A stretch of DNA of 64,000 nt from Trichoplax sp. H2 (lineage: Eukaryota > Placozoa > Uniplacotomia > Trichoplacea), in NCBI GenBank assembly GCA_003344405.1, contig NOWV01000051.1:1-64000 (forward strand). Reading direction: 5' to 3'. The position numbers and the translations under genes are program-made. Within the stretch, counting starts at the first letter, position 1. The number at the start of each line of letters is the position of its first letter. The notes below the pieces were generated by a model. The model was not told where the DNA came from and ran no database searches. It saw only the letters and a list, made by a program, of their open reading frames with translations. Positions 52,094-64,000 of the stretch are shown piece after piece.

Positions 52094-55000
52094 ATGGATG
52101 AACAACAAGCAAGAAAGCTAAAAGTGGTTGAATTGCGAACTGAAATCAGTAAGCGTGGCATCGTTCCAAAAGGTAATAAAGCGGCATTATTACAGACGTT
52201 ATTGAATGCATTGAAAGAAGAAAGTGAAAATTCACCCCAACAAGAAGAACAAGCTATTGAATCGCCAGTACAAGATACTAGTGACAATGAGAAAGAAGTA
52301 GTACAAGTACAGTCGTCGTCGATTGAGGAAGAAATGGATGTTAGCCAACAAGATACTACTATCGATGATACACTGGATGCTCGACCATCTCCTTCTAAAC
52401 GACAAATGGCGAAAAAATCCGCACGTAATCGTCAAGCTAATGATGCCGCTAATGCAGATGATAATCAACCATCAACACCGATTCAGAATATCTCGGTAGT
52501 AGAAGAGGATCAATCAACGGATGCAATACAAGCTACCATTGATCAGCGCGATATTGAAGGTAATGCTAGCGTCTAGCAGTGATGTCGAATTAAAGAAAGG
52601 AATCGATATCAGTCAAAATGACCTTAGTTAGACGCCAATTTAACGAGGTGGTAGTACAAAAGATAGTTTTACAATCGATCCTTCATCATTGAAAGATGAA
52701 GTTTCAAATCATTGCTACTGAAATACGGTGATGATAACGAGAATGATTCTATCTTTAGATAAAGTTACTAGACAGTATAGAACGCTAGAAAACGTGAATA
52801 GGAAGACGTTGTTGACTAGTGCATGCATAGGACTAGGCAATACCTGGTCCAATTAAAGTCGTTATAGATAGATCATCGTCTGGAATTCATTTTTCAATCA
52901 TACTTGTCATCTAATTTACGATCTTTTTTTTTATTAATTTTAGAGAGTGATAGTAATAATGCACAACAAGTAGAAGCTACAAGTCAAGCTACGTCGGAAA
53001 AGGAAAGTGACAAAGGAGTTGAAGAAGCCACCAATGAAATGGCTGCTGTTGTTGATTCTAAGCCTATGGTTGAAGAATCTACGGGTGATAACGAAGTAAA
53101 TAAAATGGAACAGCCTGAGCAAAGCATGACTACTGCTGTTGGTGGTCGTAAACGTAAAGCTGATGAAGCATTGGATGATGCTGATGATAGCAAAACTGGT
53201 CAAGATCAGGATGAGGGCAATAGCGCTGCTGCTGATGACGATGTGCCTGCTTCTACTGTAGAAGCGGATAGCAAGTCTACATCACGACAAAGGTTAGTTA
53301 TTTTACTTGTCGAATTACCAACTATCTAATTCACCTTCCGTGCTTGATGGGAAAAAAAATTTTGAACTTATCTATTTGATAGCCTTATATGTACAGAAGT
53401 GGGTTAACGTCTTCATAAGGAAGAGTTACTTGTTTGGGGTCATAAGGACTTAATTAGGATATACGCTACAGTCGAATAAAAAAACGATACCAATTCGATG
53501 CAATGTTATTTGTAGTACTTATTGAGTGTTGCGATTCATCAATCTTTACTTACAATTACATATACTGTAAATTACAGTCTAGTAATTATTGTATCTTTTG
53601 TTAAATGTCATGCTGCTACTATTGATCTAATCAATATCACACATCAGATTTTATCATGTCAAATTCCAATCTAAAATGTTATCTTCTTTGTATTGCAATT
53701 AACGAATTAATCCATATCCCATTTTAAATATTATTACTTATAGCGAAGAGCCAAGTGATTTCTGGTCGGAAGAATTCGACGAGTCGGCATTTGTGCTAGA
53801 TCGATGTATGTATCAATCTTTATATTACATAGCTCGAAAGAGAGTAATGAGCAAATTTGTTTAAATTTTTCCTACAGTATTCAGGAAATAGTCAATTACT
53901 TATGAACTAGTACATTTTCCCACTCTTAATACTTTGCGTATTCGCACTGTCTAGACCGCTAAGTGTACTATTATATTGTTATGATACTTCAGTATCGAAT
54001 GAGCTATTCATAACGTACTATCGGCTGCATGAGTTGTATAAATTGATAGCCTAAGTGATGCAACTGACTGCACGGATGTACAATATATGCTTTGACAGTA
54101 ATGAACTTTATAATTCCTATGCAGCCATTGTCTTCAGTAGTTGAACTTAATGCCAAAATTTCACCCGATGTTAAGCAGTTATATGACTTTCCTTACAGAC
54201 AATTCGGATTTGCACGTAAAAATCTCCAAGGATGGATTAATTACCGAAGACTATTATAAAGGTGGATTTGCATATCTATGGGGAGGTATTCGTGCAACCT
54301 ACGGCGCAAAAAGTGGCAAAGTCTTCTATGAAATCAAGGTCGATATTCCACTTTTTCAACAATTAAAAATTATTAGTATCAACATCGATTGAATACTTAT
54401 CTATAGAAATGATTCTAATTTATTCAAATTAGATATTTTAATGGCTACTTTATGTATAGAAAAACTTCTTAACTATTCCTATTTTTGCATAATGTTTGAT
54501 ATTCTAAATCTTATTCAATCAAGAATCAATCAGTATCTGTCTGCTAAGCTGCGTCTGTTTAACGTATGTTATCTTTGCTTTTTCGATAAAGATTTTGCAA
54601 TTTTCCTCGGTTGAATTACCGGATCCTGAAACTCATAAAAATGCTCTACGTGTCGGTTGGTCAGTGGACAGTCCATATTTTCAATTAGGTTAGTAGTATT
54701 ATAGAAATCTCAGATAAGGTTGTCGTTTGATTTACGCATTGCTATACGATATATGCGTGAAAGCCTTACGGATACACTCTTATTAATCTTTTTTTAATGA
54801 CTTTGTTACAGGTGAAGATAAATACTCTTATGGCTTTGGAAGTTCAGGAAAAGCAGCGACTACCAGTAACTTTTTCAGTTATGGTAAAGAATTTGGTGTT
54901 GGAGACGTTATAGGCTGTTATTTGGTAACTATCTCGTGTGCACTATATCAGCCAAACTTCTGTTCTAGTTATGATGTTATGATTTCGTTAATCCTCTTTT

Positions 55001-57041
55001 TAGGATCTTGAATCGGAACCTAGTACTGTGGGCTTTATGAAGAATGGTGAAGACTTGGGTTCTGCATTTCAGTTAGCTGTTGATTTAAGCGGTAAAGCAC
55101 TCTTCCCTCATATTTATCTAAAGAATGCAAGAGTTCAAGTTAATTTCGGGAACGAGGTATGGATGTTTTCGAGAATGCATAGGTATTTCTCTTTAGTAAT
55201 GGCTCTTATTTGACTTATTTAGGGAGAAATATGGTATAATCCTCCTGACGGCTATAGTTACATTGGAGGATTACGCCCTGACCAGTTAGAAAGAGCAGTT
55301 ACTGGACCAACAAAGAATGATGATTGTGAGGTAACAGTCAGCTATAAAATGATAAGCAGTGCCAGCCTTAGCACTACCTGCTACTAGGTGTGATAACTAC
55401 ATAGCTTACTACCTGCAATTACTAAATTGACGGTCATTGTGCTTAGGTATTAATGATGATCGGTCTTCCTGGTGCTGGAAAGACAACTTGGGCTGAAAAA
55501 CATTCAAAGGATAATCCTGATAAAAGGTTCTACGTGCTAGGCACTAATTTGATTATGGAAAGGATGAGGGTATGTAAATAGGAACTTTTTTTTGCGATTT
55601 TATAAGACTTTAAATGAAAATGGCACGTTTCCTGGTCATTTTAATAATGGAATTCTATCATATAGAATGTTGAAGAAAAAAATTTTCGATTGCTAAAATG
55701 ATTTTTCTTACTTACATAGGTTACTGGCTTGCAACGCAAATATAACTATCAAGGCAGATTTCAGGAGTTAATTTCCTTATCTACTGAGTGCTTGGGCAAA
55801 TTGTTTGAAGTAGCTGGTAGAATGAAAAGGAATTATATTTTAGACCAGGTTTACAATTTTGCAATGTTATTATTGGAAGTTATTTAATAATAAAATGGTT
55901 TAAAGAATGCACTTTAACATTTAATTCTATTATATGAATATTAATGTCATCCTTTGTTTCTAGACGAACGTTTACGCTTCAGCTCAGAAGAATAAAATGC
56001 GTTGGTTTGCAGGCTTTAGAAAAAAGGCCATTATCGTAGTTCCCAGGCATGATGAATTACAAAAGCGATCATCGATACAAAAAGAGAAGGAGAATAAAGA
56101 TATTCCATCTGAGACAATCCGTGAGATGAAGTGTAAGTAGCTCGATGCTTATTTATGTTGTTAGCATTTTTTCAAAATATCTTATATTGTATATACTGAG
56201 ATTTTGTTGCAATATCTTCCTTACGTTAGTCAATTTCACTTTACCAATCGTTGGTGACATTTTTGAAGCGGTAGAGTACGTGGAAGAGCGCGAAGAAATT
56301 GCCAAAAAGATTGTAATCGATTATCATCGTGAAGCATCATCAAGTGGCTCATCGCGCAAGCATCCACGCACGGATAGTTATAACCGATACTATCCTGACA
56401 GGCAGCGTAAAGATAGGCATGGTCATTCAAACCAGAGCCATAGAAATAGTCATCAGGACAGACGCAATATGGGAAACTCTTCACAACGTCGATGGATACC
56501 TGGTCAGGATCAGCGACGTGGAATGCCTCCCCGTTCGCGGCCTTCAGGAGGAATGCGGGGACATTCGCACAGAGGATCAGGATACCAAGATCGTCCTAGA
56601 GATCGTAACGATTACAATTATCGCAGTTCCCAGTACAGTAGTGGACGAGATTCATCTTACAGGCATCCCGGTGTCCCACAACAGTCACATAGCATGCATA
56701 GTGGGGGAAGTTATTATAGCGGAGGACAAAATCGTGGAACACCTAATTACTATTCACAAAATTCGAGTTATCCTAGCAGCTACGATCAGAGTAAGAGCTA
56801 TCAGCAATCTTATGGTAGCAGTCAAGGCTACTCCGGCAGCAGTAGTAGCAGCCAGTATCCTCAAAGTTATAGCCAATCAAGTTACAGTGGCAACCCTAGT
56901 CGCCATTATGATAGCAATTATGCTAGTCAATCATCGTACGATCAGTACAATCGCAGTGGATTCTCTGGTCATAGTAGTAGCAACAGGAGTAGCCAAGGCT
57001 ACAACAGCACAAGTAGTGACTCGTATTACAGACGTAGTTAA
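52094..57041 (+). CDS. HNRNPU: Heterogeneous nuclear ribonucleoprotein U-like (SAP-SPRY-P-loop-RGG)
   Basis: Nuclear scaffold/RNA-binding protein. Exons: 52094-52559, 52944-53292, 53744-53805, 54199-54338, 54592-54688, about 54812-54924, 55005-55157, 55223-55330, 55448-55569, 55722-55853, 55965-56132 and 56230-57041. Domains in order: SAP DNA-binding motif ([20 protein letters not shown]), acidic linker with KRK, SPRY ([52 protein letters not shown]), and a polynucleotide-kinase-like P-loop module ([52 protein letters not shown]). The last exon encodes a disordered RG/SYG-rich tail. The SAP exon starts at 52094, the first ATG of the long frame. This is the complete HNRNPU/HNRNPUL architecture; which vertebrate paralogue it is closest to cannot be told. 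The tail is richer in Ser/Tyr/Gly than in RGG, a low-complexity type associated with condensates. Confidence 0.94.
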
Positions 57042-58061
57042 ATTATAATTGTTCTGAAAATTGTTGAATAAGATAACCATGTTGTATTACTACAAATCTA
57101 CTAGTTGTACAGGCCCCATTTAGTAACAGTTATATATCTTTTAAGTTTCATTTTCTTTTACTGGTTATTTGTATTCTGATGGTCACTTATTTTATTACCT
57201 GTATAATATGTTCCTTTCTTTACGAAGTGATTTATTTAGAAGTGACCACGTAATGCTCGTTTATTTCCGGGTTCAGTTGTAATTAAAAATTGCCTATACA
57301 GTTGAATGTGTCTTTTTAATTTAAACACGTAGCTAAAGTCTGTGCGTATTATCACCAAACGAAATCATAACTTAGGCAAGTCATCTTTTTACGCCTGATT
57401 GTTGCCTAGCGAGCCCATCCTTGATGATATGATTTAAGTCGAGATTTACGCTGGCTCAGTGATAGACGTATCTATTTGCAACTTTTGAATGAATAAAAAT
57501 TGCCTATTATATATGAAATGGGCTGTACCTGTGCACAATGTGCAGTAAGTTAGTTAAGAATGCAGTCTTTAGAATTAGATACCGAAACTTGATCTTACAT
57601 TGATGTCAATAAGTGCATGCAATACGATACAACAGTATCATTAGCTTAGAGTATACCTGCAGTGAATGAAATACGTAGTAATCATACGAACTATCGGATC
57701 AATAATTAGGTTACTTTTCCAACGCAAAACATGGACAGGTCGTAGTAACATTGAAAGAAACTGAAATATTGACATTAATGCCTTTTATTTTAAACTTAAC
57801 ATTAAACATGTTTCAGCGATACAATAGATTGATTTAAGCCAACTTTGTACCTAATTATAAAGCTAACACATCCTATTTACATAGCGAAATTGTTTGTCCG
57901 TAAAGCAGAGTTGTATCCGTATGTACTGTACAATTATTTTGTAAAATAGTTTATATACACAACCGAACCTGATAAGATATCAATTTTAATCAGATAAACT
58001 TTCAAACTTTAGTGCCAAAGTATAATCTTTTTATCGTCAAATTTTGCGCCACGATATTCTT
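57042..58061. other. Intergenic region between convergent HNRNPU and AP4M1
   Basis: AT-rich, no exon recognised. Holds the 3' UTRs of both genes; no distinct terminator signal is claimed. Confidence 0.5.
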
Positions 58062-61000
58062 TCACATTCTTATCTCATAAGATCCACTATATGATGAGAG
58101 AATTGTAAGCGTTAGCAATAGCTCTTCCTATGCATAATTTGATAAGTTAGTTACCTATGAGTTACGAGTCTTAACCAGCGATTGACGTTTGATCCTTTCA
58201 AAGCGTTGTTAATTTTCAAGTAAGTGATACGAAATTTTGAACAGGTAAACATTGGTACTTCGAAATCGATACTATAACATAAAAAAGAATAGCTTTTAAA
58301 CTCTTGAATTTTCAATAAATAATGAAAGCGCAACTCTCAATTGACCTGAGGGGATTAATTTCTTTACGTGATGATTTAGACCATTCATCAGAATTTAATT
58401 TAAGAAAAATTGCGGTATGAGATCCGCCATAAATTCTATTGATTTTCCAGATACAAATTTTACTAGTCGATACATATTCCAAATTTTGACCAGGTCGAGA
58501 TGTTGGCAATGATACACTAGATAAGCACGAGTTAATTTTTTAGTATTTCAGTGATAAATATAAAAACATTGATGTAATAATGTTTTACCGACAGATTTAG
58601 AATAATGTGACAAAACAAAAACCTTGTCGTCGCCTTAGGTACAGGCATTCGGACTATAACGTTCATAGAATAACTAAAAGAGTTCGATAAATAACGTCAA
58701 CTTAACTATCACATAAATAAAACTGCGTATCATTGTCATGCTGATTACTATGTTGGCGGTATTTCGCAGCTGAGCTTCAATGAAATTTCAAACGTTCTGT
58801 ATAATAGTAAAAGTTTCTATGTTAGGTTTTATTGTGCTACTCAACTGTAAATAAAAAGAAGTAATTTTGCAACGTTATATGGGAACAGTATTATTATTAC
58901 AAACTTTCCACTAGCGGATTGTTCAATGAAAGGAAATAAACGTAGAGGACAGCAATTGCTATCAATACCAGAAATTCGATAATTCATGACGGTTGCCTAA
59001 GTAAATTAAGAGGGTATCAAAATTTCGAAATAATTCATAATTACTAGATAGCAGGTCTTGAAATAATATGCTAAAAATTTGGATGGAGGTAGATAACATA
59101 TTGATGACTTTTTAGCTACAATTAAAAGTCAACTTCAATATATTTTCTTAAGAAATAAATACGATAGGGCTGCTATAAGTTACCTCGCCTTCCGGTAGTC
59201 TCATACTAATGACGCGTTCTTTCTCGAATCGATCCAATTCTACGGATTCGTGAAAGTTACAATCATTTAAACATATGCCATGATCATATCCTAAATTAGA
59301 AGATTAACAGATAAGTATTGTGCAATTGAAGAAATTGGTTCTTTCAGCTGGTACTAATGATTTACAGTTGTTAAGAAATGTCAGTAAAAATAGGCAGTAT
59401 CAATTATTACACTGCTATTACAAAAATTACCTAATCGATCGATAGAATTAATAACCAGATCATCAGGTAATCCTAAGTTAATTTCTACGAACAAATAGCC
59501 ATTAATAGCGTTATTACAGATACCAATAAACCAGTTTCAATCAGTTTAAGTATAAAAATTTTCAAAAAACACTTGCAAAACTGCTAGTACAAGACTACAA
59601 GGCAAAGTTGAGAATTGTATAAACAATAATAACATTCAGACCTGGAGAATCTTGGACATAATTTTTAATTTCAATGCAGCCATTAATTTCTGAGTTAATG
59701 ATGCTACCCTGGTGATCATAGCATCCATATTGGAGCATTAGAGAGACATTACTTGATTATGTTGAAAAAGCTACTATAAAGCAGGCAATAATTTAACAAT
59801 TTTGCTATAAAGTCATTACGTTGGCACCAAAGACAACGTTTAATTTTTCTCGCAGATCTACGTACACTTCTTTGCTACCTTCAGGCTGAAAATATCATAT
59901 GATAGGTAATGTTATCATAAAATGCGGAAACAATCGCTTATTCAATTCTGTATTGAATTTAGAATTACAAGATTGGAGTACGCGTATACCATTTATTTCT
60001 AGATTACATATAGATATGAAACGAATGCTTTACATTTCCGCGAGTAATTGAAATTGGTTTGGATTTAACTTGGCTTGGAGCAGTTTTAGAAGTTGATTTA
60101 ATACTTGCAGGGCCTAACTATAGCACCATATATAAAAATTGCCAATTTGGGCTATTAGCATGGACAAATTAGACATTTTTATTGTATACTTACTTGTAGG
60201 TAAATCTACTGTACTTGAGTGAAAGTTAGAATTTAAAAATGGTATTTACTATTGTGTTTCTTAATGATAGTTCATATCCTGGTACTTGTTTAACCATTTC
60301 AACATCAGAATAAATACACGGCTTTAGCGCATCAATTGAAGTAGTTTGTACGTAGCCAAAGTCCTAATGTATGCATAGGATATAATTATCAATATCAACT
60401 CGTATACATTTCGGTGTATCTAATATGTTATCATTATACTCGACTGTCAGTGGCCATAGGCGATAGGCAATACATGACAAAAATATATCCATTTGCTACT
60501 AATGAGTAGAGAAGTATAAACATACGCAGATTTCCAAGATGATTTCATTGATGAAAACAAAATTGGCCCGTATAACTTCTTCTGATAGTTCACCGCAACA
60601 ATCTTTGATTACGGTAGCAATCCTAGAAAAGAATTGAAATTTTGGATGGGATTACTGTTGCAAGATTGTTTAATACAGCATAAAGGAACATTGAAGGTAG
60701 TTTATCAACATTGTTATAATCGCTACGGCGTAGGCCACTATCCAATGACAATCAGTAAAAATGGATGTCATTTAAGTCAGATTAAGAATATACAGCATCT
60801 ATTGCATGCCAGTGGAAAGATACGTTAATTAACTATTGATCGACACTTGGCTAATAAGGTCTTGCAGTAGTCAAGGTATCGTATGAGGACTAGTATCAAT
60901 CTCTTATTCTAGAGTAGAATACAGTAAGTCATATCGGTATTGACAAGTTGTAGAATGGAATACTTTATAAATCAAAACAAACCTCTGGAGTAATTCTATG

Positions 61001-61909
61001 GTGAACGCTGGGGCGAAATCGGATGACGATGTACATCCAAAATATAAACCATTCTGAGCAATGAAGGCATATTGAGTCTCGCCAACGGTCTAAATAATAT
61101 AGACGCGTATTATACACGTATTGAAGAGAAAGATATTACAGCGAAATAGATCGATATCTTCATGTTGACGTTGTATTCGATCACGCCAAAGACTATCCTG
61201 ATCAAAGGACAATTTATAATACTATCATGGACTTACAAGGAAAGGCGCTAACTGATCTCTGTTCCTGCTTTGGACTATTTTAGCACAAAATTGATCCATG
61301 GCTTGTCTGCCTATTTTATTACGAACTGCATTGATACGCAGTTAAGAAACATTGGTGTTGCAGTGAAGGCTTTTTTTCAACGCAATGTTGTATACAGGTC
61401 ACTATTACAGTCTATCCTACTGTCTCATTCTACCTTGCACAGTTTAAGTACAATCCATTATCCATACTTGATCGATTTAACTTGATTACAAGCACAAATG
61501 GTGTTGTTGATCAAGCTAGGCCTATTGCGTGCTACTCTACGATCTATCATGTTGTCGGTTGTATGGTACAGCAGGACTATAGCATGTCCTGCAGCATAGC
61601 TTGCGTTCAAATTGATTGGTTCAACATGAATCATTCAAACTTGACTTGACAAGGACTGCAGTCAAGTTGTTCACTCCGCTATACCATTATCCTATTAGCA
61701 AACTGGCATGCAATCATTTAATCCTAAATCTACTGCACTGGTAATGCATGGATGGTAGTTGGAGCGCAGTCGACGCCAGCACGCCTACTGTCAACAAGAC
61801 GAACAAGAAAGACTGTACTGTCAAGTGTTGGAGCAAGGATACAATCATGGAATATCAATGGATCTCCTAGAATAGACACGATAAAAAACTGAGAAATCGG
61901 TGGCGACAT
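58062..61909 (-). CDS. AP4M1: AP-4 adaptor complex mu subunit (AP4M1)
   Basis: Medium subunit of the AP-4 coat at the trans-Golgi network; its C-terminal half binds tyrosine-type sorting signals. About 16 exons. N-terminal longin-like part: 61909-61843 (MSPPISQFFIVSILGDPLIF), 61325-61237 (FRNKIGRQAMDQFCAKIVQS), 61089-60983 (YAFIAQNGLYFGCTSSSDFA), 60622-60526 (IATVIKDCCGELSEEVIRAN), 60363-60250 (DFGYVQTTSIDALKP); all phases fit. Middle and mu-homology-domain exons carry CNFHESVELDRFEKERVISM, MNYRISGIDSNCCPLRLFPF, FEISLKLSCEIPPT, IVRMPVPKATT, ICIWKINRIYGGS and FEVPMFTCSKFRITYLKI. The last exon, 58086-58062, gives SGSYEIRM and stop. FTCS in the last strand, the LRLFPF block and the tail favour mu4 over mu1-mu3. 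The retained intact mu4 is notable because several animal lineages, such as insects, lost AP-4. Open frames on the opposite strand at 60634-61485 are shadows. Confidence 0.92.
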
Positions 61910-62057
61910 TGCCAGTGTTGAAGTGGATTGCAGATAAGTGTGGAGGAGAGGAAGAAATGAATGATTTCTAGCCCAATTGGTGGATGGCATGCAGAGGAAT
62001 TTCTCTTCGACCATAGCCAAATCTCGATGGAGTTGAAGGTTGAAACCTTTTGAATCA

Positions 62058-63032
62058 GTAGACTACAGTGTACAGTACACAGATTACAGTACTTTTACTG
62101 TACACTGTACTGTACTGGACTGGAGCTGGGAACGGTTCGGTTCGATACCTTTATGATCTACATAACAGTACTGTACTGCGTTGGAAAAGAGACGAGCCAA
62201 ATTAGCGATTGAATTTCAATCGCTAATTTGGGCTGAGTACTGGGTCAAAATATCCAATTAAGAAAGCACTGTCAACGACTGTTGATGACCAAAACGTGCA
62301 GGCTGTATCTTGGCTGCAAGAATGCAACCTTGACGCCGTCAGTGGCAGATTGCCAGTCCAAGTATACGCCTGTAGATGGACAGTAAAATCTTTTTTTTGG
62401 CCCATGCGTAGAAGCCTAGCGATTTTGTGTACCTGCACATACAGTACAGTACTTCGTAGTACAGTACTTGCACACAGTGTACAGTACATAAAATCGCGAT
62501 TGTACAGAGTACAAGCTACTGTAAAAGATTGTACACTGTACAGTACAGTAGGTGAGAGTTGTGAGACTATGTGAGACAGTATAGCTCTGGGCATGTTTAA
62601 TCCGTCTTTCTGTCTTTCCGCTGTGAACTTATGGATTTCGGGAATAAAGGAAAAGTCCGCCACAGGATCAGGGACTACTGTACTAAAAAGAAGAAGAAAG
62701 AGAAGGAAAATGAAATGGTCGTTCACTATAGTCAATCCAAAATGCGGGGCCAATTATTTTATTGACCATTTGAATTGAAACGTCTATCTGAAGCGATAGC
62801 TACCTACGATTCTCCTCCAAATGAGCAACTTGAAGCCGTGGTTGGTTTGGAGCAGTGTAGTATCCGGTTTCAGTGATAGCGTCTACCAGAATGACCATAA
62901 AAAGGATAGCCCATTGCTCGCCCCTCTCTAATACGGCCACCAATACAGTACTGTACAGTGTACAGTGTACAGTGTACACTGTACAGTAGTATCATTTTTG
63001 GACCGGCTGTCTACTGTAGTCTACAGTACAAT
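62058..63032. repeat. Palindromic GTAC/CTGTACAG-rich tracts
   Basis: Repeated tetramer/octamer steps of the type 'tacagtgtacagtgtacac' and 'ctgtactgtactg' occur in three clusters. Because CTGTACAG and GTAC are self-complementary, each cluster can fold on itself. The same motif family occurs upstream of the ENTPD gene. Confidence 0.8.
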
Positions 63033-63311
63033 AGCGTCACGGATGGCAGGGACTTGTTGATGCCATGGTGCCTACCGTCCATCCTTCCTTTCCTATCCGT
63101 TGCTCTTGTTTCCTTGCCATAACGCGACTGCAGTTTTTTAGAGAGGGGGAAAGAAGAAAAAAGAAACAGACAGACACGAAAGACGGACGATGGCCCCAAG
63201 TGCATTGTGATGTCGCAAAGCAACGCGATGCGTTTTCAGCCAATCCAATCCAAGCTGCTACAATTGGCATTGAGATTGCCCCCCCCCTAAGGGCCAATCG
63301 ATTAAAGCCAC

Positions 63312-63320
63312 AATATAAAA
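63312..63320 (+). promoter_or_regulatory. TATA-like element
   Basis: 'atataaaag' about 340 bp before the ATG at 63657. It would suit a + strand promoter with a 5' UTR of roughly 300 bp; positional evidence only. Confidence 0.3.
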
Positions 63321-63656
63321 GACGGCGACGGAGTTGGTAATGTCGACTCGAGCTACAAGAGTCCAGGAAAAAAGTTGCTCTTTCTTGTTGTAGACGAAGG
63401 GATTTGCTATTTCTACTGCCCTGATTGGGCATTCATTGGTTGGAATTAAGTCTTTCCTTCTTCGATTTATTGCAATCGATCTTACCAACGATTCGATCCT
63501 GGGTTTAGACTGTTGAACATCCAAGCGTTGATCAACAAAGGCCGAAAAAATTAGACAACGAGTGTCCTACTCCAGACAACCGTCTATTGCTATACATAAT
63601 CCTATTATCGCCAACTTGCAAGGTTACCTTCCTCATCTTGTCATCGTCGATCGGTC

Positions 63657-64000
63657 ATGGCTGGAGCAGGCAAGGAATCCACTCCCGTAAGTCGCTTCTA
63701 AGCTGAATAAGATAGAGATGAGTAGCTACTGCGATGTTTCTGGACTATTGCATGTTCGTTATCCTTCGATGGAGATCGAAAAAAAATAGCGTATGGAGAG
63801 CCAGACTCAGCGGTAGCCGGTGTTGCAACCGCTTGTATGTGACTCAAATCTTAGCCATCTTGGGCTAACTTTAGCCTCATCCTTTGTCTTGAAAGTAGAG
63901 CAAACAACAAAGATGCAAATGCCTAGAACCGATGCACTAGTATTGGCTAATTGCTAACCAGTTGATAGCACTATGCTTGCTGTTTTATCGTCATTCTTTG
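63657..64000 (+). CDS. First coding exon of an unidentified gene, cut by the window edge
   Basis: An ATG at 63657 in a fair context (ggtcATGG) begins a 30-nt exon encoding MAGAGKESTP, followed at once by a perfect donor GTAAGT (63687). The exon ends in phase 0. No second exon was recognised in the remaining 310 bases, so the product cannot be named. Upstream is a TATA-like box and a purine tract. The gene is head-to-head with AP4M1, 1.7 kb apart. Confidence 0.4.

Larger units (their letters stand above)
61910..63656. promoter_or_regulatory. Intergenic, divergent promoter region between AP4M1 and the last gene
   Basis: Less AT-rich than the rest of the window. It holds palindromic GTAC-rich tracts at about 62060-62120, 62440-62550 and 62940-63030, a purine-rich run at about 63138-63175, and a TATA-like ATATAAAAG at about 63313. 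Open frames here are on both strands at once and have no domain; none is called. Confidence 0.5.

Noticed and set aside
56329-57048. 239-codon alternative frame inside the HNRNPU last exon
   Set aside because: Out-of-frame shadow of the Ser/Tyr/Gly-rich tail; the true frame continues the conserved P-loop module.
60634-61485. Plus-strand open frames at 60634-60828 and 61270-61485 that look like a small gene
   Set aside because: Minus-strand AP4M1 exons 2 (61325-61237), 3 (61089-60983) and 4 (60622-60526) lie among or overlap them with correct phase and clear mu-adaptin similarity; the plus frames show no domain.
62223-63524. Long overlapping open frames on both strands upstream of AP4M1
   Set aside because: They occur on both strands at once, run through GTAC repeats and purine runs, and match nothing recognisable; lower AT content alone explains their length.

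Overview
This is a stretch of nuclear DNA from an intron-rich, AT-rich early-branching animal. Spliceosomal GT..AG introns interrupt nearly every gene. The gene set is animal: SLC6 amino-acid transporters, bicarbonate-type adenylyl cyclase, glycoprotein-hormone-like cystine-knot peptides, an axonemal DRC subunit, AP-4 and hnRNP U. A placozoan (Trichoplax/Hoilungia-like) fits best, but this is inference from gene content and composition. No prokaryotic, viral or CRISPR features were seen. Two 20-N assembly gaps lie at 33698-33717 and 42784-42803. Both are flanked by near-identical sequence.

Layout. 1-6998 (-): an SLC6 transporter cut by the left edge. 11069-15297 (-): a second SLC6 transporter, a tandem paralogue with exon-for-exon identical lengths except one 1-base insertion that breaks the frame. 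About 17930-30053 (+): soluble adenylyl cyclase (ADCY10 type) with both cyclase domains, a P-loop region and a long C-terminal region; Ser/Arg-rich inserts carry seven RRxS/T motifs. 32529-32876 (-) and 37791-38120 (+): two single-exon, divergently transcribed secreted cystine-knot proteins, one GPA2-like and one bursicon/GPB5-like. 39700-40620 (-): a decayed TPR gene. 40640-43020: a 50-bp minisatellite interrupted by a duplicated promoter/first-exon block and a gap. 43713-47450 (+): ENTPD5/6-type nucleoside diphosphatase. 49189-51536 (-): EFCAB2/DRC8. 52094-57041 (+): HNRNPU-like. 58062-61909 (-): AP-4 mu subunit (AP4M1). 63657 to the edge (+): first exon of an unidentified gene.

I rebuilt exons by hand from reading-frame phase, GT/AG sites and family alignments from memory. 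Exon edges given to the base were checked for phase; those marked 'about' were not. Most long introns and intergenic stretches hold diverged minisatellites (units 45-200 bp) instead of recognisable genes.

Themes. DRC8 and HNRNPU are head-to-head over about 560 bp, the same neighbours and orientation as human EFCAB2-HNRNPU as I recall it. The two hormone genes are also head-to-head. Palindromic GTAC-rich sequence (CTGTAC/GTACAG) sits upstream of both ENTPD and AP4M1.
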